Positions 1 to 5,730 of a DNA stretch of 8,155 nt are shown here, piece after piece (the stretch's first letter is position 1; the number at the start of each line of letters is the position of its first letter). The translations under genes and the position numbers were made by a program. The stretch is from JAZKFT01 sp043760535 (GTDB lineage: Bacteria > Bacteroidota > Bacteroidia > Chitinophagales > Chitinophagaceae): positions 1 through 8,155 of the forward strand of contig JAYUOV010000304.1 in assembly GCA_043760535.1 (NCBI GenBank), given 5' to 3'. The notes beneath the pieces were generated by a model that saw only the letters and a list, made by a program, of their open reading frames with translations, did no database searches and had not been told where the DNA came from.

Positions 1-123
1 TTATCGATCATCAGCACAAGCTCATACCATTTTATGAACTTTAAGCCAACTTGTATTCCACATTTACTAAAAAGTGTTAATATTTGCCTGAATAGTTACG
101 TTATATATTAGTTTAAAAAAAAA
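1..123. other. Left-edge stretch with no supported gene
   Basis: An AT-rich stretch before the transposase relic. A forward frame is open from base 1 to a stop at 106-108, and a reverse frame is open from about 96 to base 1. Neither contains a start codon with a credible protein, and neither matches a family I recognise. Either could be the tail of a gene cut by the window edge, or the degraded left end of the insertion sequence. The stretch 91-120 (TAGTTACG..., ATTAGTTTAAA) has a weak inverted resemblance to 981-1003 on the far side of the relic, which is too weak to call terminal repeats. Confidence 0.3.
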
Positions 124-957
124 GAGGTGTACGAGGTTGAAAAAAAGTTACTGGCAAAAGGCCGCAGCAGTAAGGCTGTGGATAAAAGACAAACTGCCCG
201 ACCAATTAAAGCTACCCTTCGGCTTATGGACAAGAGAAGCGGTGTAGTAATTGGTACAGCATACTGATACTATCGAGTTGAATCGTGGGCAGGTTAGGCA
301 GGTATCTAAAGGGCTGGAGATATACGCCGCAGAAGCCCATTACCAAAGCATTTGAGCAGAATCTTCAAAGCATAAAGAAGTGGTTGGATTGAGACCATCC
401 TGCTATTAAAAAGAAGCTAAAAAGAATATGCAGTTACATATTATAAAGACGCAGTAAGTATGCTTAGTTACCATCAAGCAGGTACCTGCCATTCACCAAA
501 AGCAGCAACCCCTGTGATAAAAAAGACAGGACAACGTTTTTCTTTAAATATGATATCGGCTTTAAGCAATAAAGGCCATATAGCTTTTATGATATTAAAC
601 GGCACATTTAATGGCGGTGTGTTTCTTTATTTTTTAAACAGCTAGTAAAGTACAATAAGTAGAAAATGTTTTTAGTAATGGATGGACACCCTGAACACAA
701 AACCAAAGTAGTAAAGGCTTGGGAAGAATAACATAAAGAAAGAATAGATTTGTTTTTTTCTACTGTCATATAGTCTAGAATTAAATGTATAAGAATGCGT
801 AAACCAAGATTAGAAGACAAAGGTTATAGCCAAAAAAACGTCCTATCAGCAAGGCTCAGATGCCAAACGATGCAAAAAAATTTATGAACAATAGAAAAAT
901 AATAGAAAGCAGGTGCAGAAGTATTTTGATGCAACACACGTACTGTATGCAGCATAG
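124..957 (+). pseudogene. Decayed IS630-family transposase (IS remnant)
   Basis: This is a relic of an IS630/Tc1-type DDE transposase, readable only by hopping between frames. Recognisable pieces in family order are LWIKDKLPDQLKLPFGLWTREAV (split here: LPDQLKLPFGLWTREAV at 194-244), RYLKGWRYTPQKPITKAFEQ (300-359), TPVIKKTGQRFSLNMISAL (frame of 421-645), FLVMDGHPEHKTKVVKAW (669-722), a degenerate SYSPELNPDE block reading LSYSLELNV-stop-E (763-795), KRPISKAQMPNDAKKFMNNR (836-895) and the C-terminal VQKYFDATHVLYAA ending at TAG 955-957. Remnants of the catalytic residues are the Asp of YYKDAVSM (448-450), the Asp at 681-683 and the Glu at 793-795. In-frame stops occur at 245-250, 390-392, 660-662, 729-731, 790-792 and 811-813. 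Frameshifts lie near 290-300, 411-421, 642, 755-763, 832-838 and 905-913. The N-terminal helix-turn-helix part is missing or unrecognisable. It cannot be functional. The family call is firm; the element's exact ends are not resolved. Confidence 0.87.
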
Positions 958-989
958 AGAAATTGGTAGCACAGAAAAAACTAAACGAT

Positions 990-1009
990 TAGTAACGCTA
1001 GTGTTACTA
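990..1009. repeat. 20-bp near-perfect palindrome after the IS relic
   Basis: TAGTAACGCTAGTGTTACTA reads as its own reverse complement except for one central G/T pair (9 of 10 pairs match). It lies 32 bp after the last codon of the transposase relic, where the right terminus of an IS630 element would be expected, and is followed only by AT-rich DNA. It may be a subterminal transposase site, an operator or a small hairpin. There is no U-tract on either side to make it a terminator. Confidence 0.5.
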
Positions 1010-1047
1010 TAAATCTTACCCCGTTTCCAACTAATAAAAGTTAAATG

Positions 1048-1100
1048 TTGCAATATTGCATCTTAAATAAGAACTTTTTTTTCGAAATTGCAGCATTGCC
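1048..1100. repeat. Paired TTGCAnnATTGC elements, 40 bp apart
   Basis: TTGCAATATTGCA (1048-1060, containing the perfect palindrome TGCAATATTGCA at 1049-1060) recurs as TTGCAGCATTGCC at 1088-1100. The start-to-start spacing is exactly 40 bp, close to four helical turns. The second copy overlaps the candidate -33 box of the promoter before the alpha/beta hydrolase gene, which is the layout of a repressor with two operators. Regulator identity is unknown; chance occurrence in AT-rich DNA is possible. Confidence 0.4.
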
Positions 1101-1119
1101 ATACAACAGTTTAAATTTG
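1087..1119 (+). promoter_or_regulatory. Candidate Bacteroidota-type promoter for the alpha/beta hydrolase
   Basis: A perfect TAnnTTTG -7 box (TAAATTTG, 1112-1119) lies 21 bp downstream of ATTG (1087-1090), a partial match to the TTTG -33 box. This is near the spacing known for Bacteroidota sigma-ABfr promoters. Transcription would begin near 1126 and give a leader of roughly 105 nt before the ATG at 1231. The assignment is by motif only. Confidence 0.35.
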
Positions 1120-1230
1120 GTTTTTTAGAGTAACAGCTCAAAAGAAGGATTTTGATTGTTTTATTCACGGTGGAAAATGCTTGTGAACCCGTAATAGTAC
1201 AATTCATTTTAAAGCTAATAATTAATTCTT

Positions 1231-2208
1231 ATGAAAAAATGGCTTCGCAGAACAGCACGAATAATTATTGGACTGTTCCTGTTTTTTAACATAGTAATGG
1301 CCTGCAACGCCTGGAAATTTACCCATTATTACGACGACCCCGAGCTGCGAAAGCCACAGCCAAAAGGCTTTCTATCCACGGTAGGCAATATCATTTTTGG
1401 CCAAAAAATGGCTAAGCGGCAGAACGATTCTGTTCCATCTTTACCCTTCGTTAAACTGTTTTTAACTAATAAGGAGGGGATAAAATTGGAGACTTGGAGT
1501 ATTTCCACCACCAATCCAATTGTTGACTCTTTTCAGTTTAAATCACTTTCGCCACATCCAAAAAACACTATCATTATGTTTCATGGGCAAGGCAGTTGCA
1601 AATCAGCAATATTGAGAGAAGCTTACGAGTTTGTACAACTCGGTTATAATGTTTTTATGATAGACTTCCGCAGCCATGGAGGCAGCGAAGGTGAGCAAAG
1701 CACCATTGGTTTAAAAGAGGCGGAAGATGTAAGAATTGCTTACCAATATGTAAAAGATAAAACCAAACAAGAACCCATTTTATGGGGTGTTTCTTTGGGT
1801 GCAGCTACCATTACAAGGGCTGTAGCCGAATATAATTTACAACCTAAAAAAATAATTCTAGAAATGCCTTTTGGAAGCCTGAATAGTGCCGTAAAAGGCT
1901 TTATGCGGATTAAAGGTTTGCCGCAAGCATTTGCCCCATTTCTTACTTTCTGGGGTGGCACACTCGGTGGCAAATGGGCTTTTAGCCATCAGCCAACCGA
2001 ATTTGCAAAAAGCATTACCTGCCCGGTATTGCTGCAATGGGGCGCTAACGATCCACGGGTTACCAAAGCCGAGCAAGAAGAAATTTTTACTAACCTTAAC
2101 TCCACCAAAAAGCAATTGGTAGTGTACGAAACTGCTGCCCACGAAAGCCTTTGTACAAAGGAGCATGAAAAATGGGTGAAGCATGTGAGTGATTTTTTGG
2201 CAGGTTAA
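1231..2208 (+). CDS. Membrane-anchored alpha/beta hydrolase (serine hydrolase fold)
   Basis: A 325-residue alpha/beta-hydrolase that probably cleaves an ester or amide; the substrate is not evident. The N-terminus is basic (KKWLRRTAR) followed by a hydrophobic stretch at about residues 11-25, which ends in VMAC and could be a signal anchor or, less securely, a lipobox with Cys25. The catalytic domain starts near residue 75. It has the oxyanion-loop motif FHGQGS (117-122), the MIDFRSHGGSEG strand-loop (143-154), the nucleophile elbow GVSLG with Ser188, the acid Asp274 in GANDPR and His304 in AAHES, so the triad looks complete. A lid-like insert rich in aromatics and Gly lies at about 222-255. 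Length and order fit the S33/serine-aminopeptidase-like hydrolases of Bacteroidota. The ATG at 1231 is chosen because the membrane anchor begins immediately there. It appears monocistronic, with a candidate promoter upstream and a hairpin downstream. Confidence 0.85.
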   Translation: MKKWLRRTARIIIGLFLFFNIVMACNAWKFTHYYDDPELRKPQPKGFLSTVGNIIFGQKMAKRQNDSVPSLPFVKLFLTNKEGIKLETWSISTTNPIVDSFQFKSLSPHPKNTIIMFHGQGSCKSAILREAYEFVQLGYNVFMIDFRSHGGSEGEQSTIGLKEAEDVRIAYQYVKDKTKQEPILWGVSLGAATITRAVAEYNLQPKKIILEMPFGSLNSAVKGFMRIKGLPQAFAPFLTFWGGTLGGKWAFSHQPTEFAKSITCPVLLQWGANDPRVTKAEQEEIFTNLNSTKKQLVVYETAAHESLCTKEHEKWVKHVSDFLAG

Positions 2209-2247
2209 TAATAGTTGTAGCTAATATTCACAAAATTGTCAATACCA

Positions 2248-2274
2248 GCAAAATGCCCACCGACAGTATTTTGC
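2248..2274 (+). terminator. Hairpin after the hydrolase gene, possible terminator
   Basis: GCAAAATGC (2248-2256) pairs with GTATTTTGC (2266-2274) through 9 pairs, one of them a G-T wobble, around a 9-nt loop. It is followed by T-rich but interrupted sequence (CTACTTTTATTGG, then a T run at 2292-2298). The stem is weak and AT-rich, so this is at best a modest intrinsic terminator for the gene ending at 2208. Confidence 0.35.
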
Positions 2275-2313
2275 CTACTTTTATTGGTTCATTTTTTTAT
2301 GACCACAAGAATA

Positions 2314-2396
2314 AATAAAAATGGTAAGGCAAGTAAAAACTGCTATAGAACAGCCATTTTTTATTGCGGCAGGTAAGTAACCTTACCAACCCTGCC
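2314..2396 (+). promoter_or_regulatory. Competing hairpins upstream of the glycosyltransferase
   Basis: Three pairings are visible. AATAAAAATGG (2314-2324) is complementary to CCATTTTTTATT (2354-2365) with one bulged base. GGTAAG (2372-2377) pairs with CTTACC (2382-2387) over a 4-nt loop, extended by GGCA (2368-2371) with TGCC (2393-2396). The same CCTTACCA (2381-2388) is also perfectly complementary to TGGTAAGG (2322-2329), so two folds exclude each other. This resembles an attenuator or regulatory leader, but it matters only if transcription starts upstream of 2314. No known riboswitch class is recognised. Confidence 0.3.
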
Positions 2397-2401
2397 ATCC
2401 A

Positions 2402-2409
2402 TACCTTTA
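2402..2409 (+). promoter_or_regulatory. Weak -7 box before the glycosyltransferase
   Basis: TACCTTTA matches TAnnTTTG at all but the last position and lies 7 bp before the ATG at 2417, implying a very short leader. No TTTG -33 box is visible at the expected distance, so support is thin. Confidence 0.22.
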
Positions 2410-2416
2410 CAGCATT

Positions 2417-3565
2417 ATGCGGATAGCCATTAACACCCGTTGTCTTATTGCCAATCAGCTAAAAGCGTATGGAATATTTACTGCCGAAACCATGCGGCAT
2501 ATTATCCTACTACACCCCGAACATCAGTTCTTTTTTTTGTTCGACAGACCTTACGATACCCAATTTGTTTTTGGCAATAACATAACCCCGGTAGTAATAG
2601 GGCCGCCGGTAAGGCATGCTATTTGGTTTAAATGGTGGTACGATGTTAGGGTACCGGCTGTATTGAAAAAAATAAAGGCCGATGTATTTGTAAGCCCCGA
2701 TGGCTTTTGCAGCCTTGCTACCAAACTGCCGCAGGTATTGGTAGTTCATGATTTAACCTTTTTACATTATCCCAATTTTTTTAAAAAAAGCCATTTACTT
2801 TTTTACAAAAGATATACGCCAAAATGGATAGCTAAGGCTAAGGTGGTAGCAACGCTTTCTCATTTTTCTAAAGAAGATATTACAGCACATTACAAAACCG
2901 CAGCAAAAAAAATAACGGTGATTGGCTCTGCATCGGCGGCCATTTTTAAACCGGTAGGTTGGCAACAAAAGGAAGCAATAAAAGAAAAATACTCCGGAGG
3001 AAAAGAATACTTTTTTTACAACGGTTCCATACATCCTCGTAAGAACGTGGTAAACTTACTCAAGGCATTTTCGCTTTTTAAAAAACGGCAATTGAGCAAT
3101 ATGCAACTGGTTTTATGTGGCCCAATGGACTGGCAAACCAACGATTTTGAAGAAAAATTAGCCACCTACAAATACCGAAGCGATGTACAGCTTTTAGGCT
3201 TAGTGCCAGAAATAGTACAAGCCCAACTAACTGCCGCCGCCTATGCCGTAGTTTATACAAGCCTGTGGGAAGGGTTTGGCCTGCCAATAGTACAAGCCAT
3301 GCAGTGTGGCGTGCCTGTAATTACCAGCAACACCAGCAGTATGCCCGAAGTGGGGGGCGCCGCTGCACTTTACGCCGACCCAAACAACCCCGATGAAATA
3401 GCTAGCCAAATGAAGCTGATATACAAAGACGAAAACCTACGTAACGAAATGATAGCCAACGGAAATGTACAAGTACAAAAGTATAGCTGGCAGAAAACGG
3501 CGGAGGCATTGTGGGAAGCAATAGTGTGTGCAACGAAAGAAAGAAGCCCGAATACAGAGAAATAA
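2417..3565 (+). CDS. GT4-family glycosyltransferase (GT-B fold)
   Basis: A 382-residue cytoplasmic glycosyltransferase of the GT4 (glycosyl transferases group 1) type. It would move a sugar from an activated nucleotide sugar to a lipid- or polysaccharide-linked acceptor; the donor and acceptor cannot be read. The N-terminal Rossmann half starts MRIAINTR, with the glycine-containing loop KAYGIFTAET (16-25). The linker VVHDLTFLHYP (109-119) is typical of the subgroup. The C-terminal half has YNGSIHPRKN (201-210) with Arg208/Lys209, which usually contact the donor phosphates, then VQLLGLVPE (257-265) and WEGFGLP (284-290), followed by CGVPVITSNTSSMPEVGG. In the EX7E signature the first Glu is Glu285, but the position of the second is Gln293 (EGFGLPIVQ). 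Length is normal for the family. It is followed after 96 bp by gldC, which has its own -7 box, so it is not clearly in an operon. It probably acts in surface polysaccharide assembly. Confidence 0.88.
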   Translation: MRIAINTRCLIANQLKAYGIFTAETMRHIILLHPEHQFFFLFDRPYDTQFVFGNNITPVVIGPPVRHAIWFKWWYDVRVPAVLKKIKADVFVSPDGFCSLATKLPQVLVVHDLTFLHYPNFFKKSHLLFYKRYTPKWIAKAKVVATLSHFSKEDITAHYKTAAKKITVIGSASAAIFKPVGWQQKEAIKEKYSGGKEYFFYNGSIHPRKNVVNLLKAFSLFKKRQLSNMQLVLCGPMDWQTNDFEEKLATYKYRSDVQLLGLVPEIVQAQLTAAAYAVVYTSLWEGFGLPIVQAMQCGVPVITSNTSSMPEVGGAAALYADPNNPDEIASQMKLIYKDENLRNEMIANGNVQVQKYSWQKTAEALWEAIVCATKERSPNTEK

Positions 3566-3605
3566 TTGAGCCTTTGCAAGGTCTGTAATGACTGGATTTT
3601 TAATT

Positions 3606-3613
3606 TACTTTTG
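3606..3613 (+). promoter_or_regulatory. -7 box for gldC
   Basis: TACTTTTG is a perfect match to the Bacteroidota TAnnTTTG -7 element and lies 48 bp before the GTG at 3662. A TTTG occurs at 3573-3576, but its 29-bp gap is too long for a normal -33 box. The element falls inside the reading frame that would be coding if the TTG at 3566 were the start, which supports the downstream start. Confidence 0.4.
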
Positions 3614-3661
3614 CAACCGTTCTTAATTTTACTTTCATCATTTAAAAAAATAAAAAACACA

Positions 3662-4009
3662 GTGGAGATTAATTCTAAAATAACAATAGACGTACTGCTG
3701 GATAAAGACCGTGTGCCACAAAGCATTAGCTGGAATGCTACCGACAGCACCGCAGATGCCGCCCAAAAAGCCAAGGCCATGATGCTGAATTTTTGGGACG
3801 GACAAGAAAAGGCAGCACTGCGTATAGATCTTTGGACCAATGGTATGATGGTGGATGAAATGGCCGATTTTTATTTTCAAACCATGATTGGCATGGCCGA
3901 TTCTTTTCAACGCAGCACCGGCCAAACCGAACTGGTGGCAGAAATGAAAGCCTTTGCACAACAGTTTTACAAAAAATTTCAGGAAGCAGAAGTGAAAGCA
4001 GGGAAATAG
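3662..4009 (+). CDS. gldC: Gliding motility protein GldC
   Basis: A 115-residue soluble protein matching GldC, an accessory protein found across Bacteroidota and linked in Flavobacterium to gliding and type IX secretion. Its biochemical role is not established. Family hallmarks are the start SKITIDVLLDKDRVPQSISW (5-24), the block MMLNFWDG (40-47), LRIDLWT (53-59), MMVDEM (62-67) and the helical tail FYFQTMIGMADSFQRST (70-86). The frame is open back to a TTG at 3566 directly after the glycosyltransferase stop, which would add 32 residues. That extension (CNDWIFNLLLQPF...) is unlike the family, contains the -7 box, and would make the protein longer than the usual ~110 residues. The GTG at 3662 is therefore preferred. 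gldC is also present in members of the phylum that do not glide, so motility cannot be concluded. Confidence 0.85.
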   Translation: MEINSKITIDVLLDKDRVPQSISWNATDSTADAAQKAKAMMLNFWDGQEKAALRIDLWTNGMMVDEMADFYFQTMIGMADSFQRSTGQTELVAEMKAFAQQFYKKFQEAEVKAGK

Positions 4010-4010
4010 G

Positions 4011-4041
4011 GATTGGTTGATTAGTTGATTGGTTGATTGGT
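4011..4041. repeat. 8-bp tandem repeat (GATTGGTT), about 3.9 units
   Basis: GATTGGTT, GATTAGTT, GATTGGTT and GATTGGT run in tandem from one base after the gldC stop. The only difference is one G/A in the second unit. Such short arrays can change copy number by slippage; here it lies between genes, so any effect would be on transcription or mRNA structure rather than on reading frame. Confidence 0.8.
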
Positions 4042-4130
4042 AATTCGTAATGCTTTCAACCTTTCTATGCTTTAGAAAAGCATCCAAACATAACAACGAA
4101 TCGTAAATCGTAATTCATAAATTGTAAATT
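4041..4130. repeat. Degenerate (A)TCGTAA(T) repeats with a small hairpin
   Basis: The rest of the spacer before yqeY carries related AT-rich units: TAATTCGTAA (4041-4050), AATCGTAA (4099-4106), ATCGTAATT (4107-4115), CATAAATT (4116-4123) and GTAAATT (4124-4130). Between them is a 7-bp hairpin, ATGCTTT (4067-4073) with AAAGCAT (4077-4083) around AGA. A second ATGCTTT at 4050-4056 could compete for the same partner. No U-tract follows, so it is not a standard terminator. No convincing promoter for the next gene is visible. Confidence 0.5.
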
Positions 4131-4133
4131 ATT

Positions 4134-4586
4134 ATGGCTTTAGAACAACAGGTAATGACCGAAATGGTAACCGCCATGAAGGCAAAAGACGAGGCTGCTT
4201 TGCGCAGCCTAAGGGCTATAAAAGCAGCTATTATTATTGCCAAAACAGCCGAAGGCGCCAAAGGCGAAATAAGCGAAGCAGAAGAACAAAAAATGCTGCA
4301 AAAACTGGTGAAGCAACGTAAAGATTCTTTAGAAATATTTACCCAGCAAAACAGGCCCGAACTGGCACAAAAAGAAATGGAAGAAATTGCGGTAATAGAA
4401 AAATTTTTACCCAAACAAATGGGCACCGATGAGCTGAAAGCCGCTGTGGAAAAGGTGATAGCCGAACTGGGCGCCACTTCGCCGGCCGATATGGGCAAGG
4501 TAATGGGAGCCGCCACCAAGCAACTTGCAGGCCTGGCCGATGGTAAAGCCATTAGTGCATTGGTAAAGGAATTGCTGAGCAAGTAA
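4134..4586 (+). CDS. yqeY: GatB/YqeY domain-containing protein
   Basis: A 150-residue cytoplasmic, highly helical protein of the YqeY family, which shares its fold with the C-terminal tRNA-binding domain of the GatB subunit of Asp/Glu-tRNA amidotransferase. A role with tRNA or the amidotransferase is therefore usually presumed but is not proven. Family features in order are KDEAALRSLRAIKAAI (18-33), KQRKDSLEIFTQQNRPELAQ (60-79), IEKFLPKQM (88-96), and the C-terminal DMGKVMGAATKQLAGLADGK (119-138) ending in a short helix. Length matches the standalone family (about 145-155). The ATG at 4134 gives the expected N-terminus with a leading helix (LEQQVMTEMVTAMKAKD). The 38-bp gap to the next gene suggests possible co-transcription with it. 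Confidence 0.9.
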   Translation: MALEQQVMTEMVTAMKAKDEAALRSLRAIKAAIIIAKTAEGAKGEISEAEEQKMLQKLVKQRKDSLEIFTQQNRPELAQKEMEEIAVIEKFLPKQMGTDELKAAVEKVIAELGATSPADMGKVMGAATKQLAGLADGKAISALVKELLSK

Positions 4587-4624
4587 TGAGTTCAGACGGA
4601 GGGTTTTATCTATTAAATTGAAAC

Positions 4625-5026
4625 ATGAAACAACAACTGGCACATATTGCAATCGTAGTAAACGATTACGACGAAGCCATTGATTTTTATACCCAAAAGC
4701 TGCATTTTTCTTTGGTGGAAGATACCATACTCAGCCTAGATAAAAGATGGGTAATAGTAACACCGCCCGGTAGCAAAGGATGTGGCCTGCTACTGGCTAA
4801 GGCAGCTACCGCAGCGCAACAAAGCAGAATTGGCAATCAAACCGGTGGCAGGGTTTTCCTCTTTCTCTATACCGATAACTTTGACCGGGATTACAACAAC
4901 CTGTTGCAACAAAATATAAAAATAATAAGAGCACCTGTTACAGAACCATACGGCATTGTTGCAGTTTTTGAAGACCTCTACGGCAACCTTTGGGATTTAA
5001 TAGAACCCACCAATAAAGCGTTTTAA
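4625..5026 (+). CDS. VOC-superfamily (glyoxalase/bleomycin-resistance fold) protein
   Basis: A 133-residue single-chain VOC protein with two beta-alpha-beta-beta-beta modules. The first module has LAHIAIVVNDYDEAIDFYTQ (5-24), where His7 is at the usual metal-ligand position, followed by the Tyr-rich helix and WVIVTPPG (42-49). The second module contains GRVFLFLYTDNFDRDY (75-90) and ends GIVAVFEDLYGNLWDLIEP (110-128), where Glu127 is the usual last ligand. The position at the start of the second module, often His or Glu in metal-dependent members, is occupied by the hydrophobic GRVFLF strand, so the metal site may be incomplete. Substrate cannot be assigned; glyoxalase I proper is unlikely. 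It ends 2 bp before the next gene's ATG, so the pair is transcribed together. Confidence 0.85.
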   Translation: MKQQLAHIAIVVNDYDEAIDFYTQKLHFSLVEDTILSLDKRWVIVTPPGSKGCGLLLAKAATAAQQSRIGNQTGGRVFLFLYTDNFDRDYNNLLQQNIKIIRAPVTEPYGIVAVFEDLYGNLWDLIEPTNKAF

Positions 5027-5028
5027 AA

Positions 5029-5712
5029 ATGATGGCGAACACAACCGCAATACAGGAAGAATTGATAGATGATGGCATAAAACAGCCGTTGCTGCTGAAA
5101 GTAGTGGCCAAGGTTTTGTCCTATATTTTTCACCCCATGTTTATACCGGCATTAGTTACAGCGGTTTTGCTTTGGGTACACCCAATGAACAAACTGCTCA
5201 TCAGCGATTTTAATAAGCCAAGGATAATGGTGATGGTTTTTTTATACACCGGCTTTTTTCCTGGCATTGCTGTGTTTTTGCTGTGGCGGCTAAAATTTAT
5301 CAAAAGCATTTTTCTCCGTTCGCGGCAGGAGCGTATCATTCCTTTTGTAGTAGCCATGTTCTTTTTTTTCTGGATTTACTATGTAAGCCGCAATCTGGAA
5401 ACGTTTCCTTTTTCGCTCCGTCAGTTTTTGATGGGCGTTTTTCTTAGTAGTGCCTCGGCATTATTTGCCAATATTTTTACTAAAATAAGTATGCATGGCA
5501 TGGCCGTTGGCGGCATGACGGGCTTTGCCTTGATGCAACAATTTGCCGATGCCCATTGGCAAAGTAACTGGAGCCTTACTGCATTAATTATTGCAGGTTC
5601 GGTTTGCACAGCACGGCTAATACTAAAAGCCCACCGGCCGGTGGATGTATATGCTGGTTTTTTGGTTAGCGTACTGTGTCAGGTGGCAGCTGGGTTTATG
5701 GTAAGTGTGTAA
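5029..5712 (+). CDS. PAP2-like integral membrane phosphatase-family protein
   Basis: A 227-residue polytopic inner-membrane protein with about six hydrophobic segments (about 34-50, 66-86, 104-119, 131-150, 183-198 and 207-226). It shows a degenerate PAP2 (type 2 phosphatidic acid phosphatase) active-site layout. RSRQERIIPF (97-106) resembles the KX6RP motif. SMHG (154-157) stands where PSGH is found. RLILKAHRPVD (196-206) fits the RX5HX3D third motif, with Arg196, His202 and Asp206. These would form a lipid- or isoprenoid-phosphate phosphatase site at the membrane face, if active. Two ATGs occur in tandem (5029 and 5032); either could be used. The gene begins 2 bp after the VOC stop and ends 18 bp from the convergent L,D-transpeptidase stop. 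I see no strong bidirectional terminator in that gap. The substrate is unknown; undecaprenyl phosphate or phospholipid would be typical for the family. Confidence 0.72.
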   Translation: MMANTTAIQEELIDDGIKQPLLLKVVAKVLSYIFHPMFIPALVTAVLLWVHPMNKLLISDFNKPRIMVMVFLYTGFFPGIAVFLLWRLKFIKSIFLRSRQERIIPFVVAMFFFFWIYYVSRNLETFPFSLRQFLMGVFLSSASALFANIFTKISMHGMAVGGMTGFALMQQFADAHWQSNWSLTALIIAGSVCTARLILKAHRPVDVYAGFLVSVLCQVAAGFMVSV

Positions 5713-5730
5713 AAAACATTGAAATCATTT

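Noticed and set aside
460..645. A 61-codon forward ORF that could be called a small protein
   Set aside because: Its sequence is the middle of the IS630 transposase (TPVIKKTGQRF...), and flanking frames continue the same protein, so it is a fragment of the pseudogene.
608..1053. Reverse-strand ORFs of 65-70 codons opposite the IS relic
   Set aside because: They lie antisense to recognisable transposase pieces, have no family features and low-complexity hydrophobic composition.
1858..2184. A 108-codon reverse ORF inside the hydrolase gene
   Set aside because: It is antisense to the catalytic Asp/His region of a complete alpha/beta hydrolase and shows no domain of its own.
4011..4041. Possible CRISPR-like array
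   Set aside because: Units are 8 bp with no spacers, so this is a simple tandem repeat; no Cas gene is present.
3370..4096. Two reverse ORFs of about 150 codons across the glycosyltransferase end and gldC
   Set aside because: Both are antisense to GldC, whose frame has clear family motifs; the reverse products are Cys/His/Phe-rich without recognisable domains.
4115..4582. A 155-codon reverse ORF covering yqeY
   Set aside because: The opposite frame is a complete YqeY protein; the Ala/Ser-rich reverse product is the expected shadow of its codons.
5713..5730. Possible bidirectional terminator between the convergent PAP2-like and L,D-transpeptidase genes
   Set aside because: Only a weak GAAAT/ATTTC dyad extending into the L,D-transpeptidase coding end was found, without a GC stem and T-tract, so it is not listed as a terminator.
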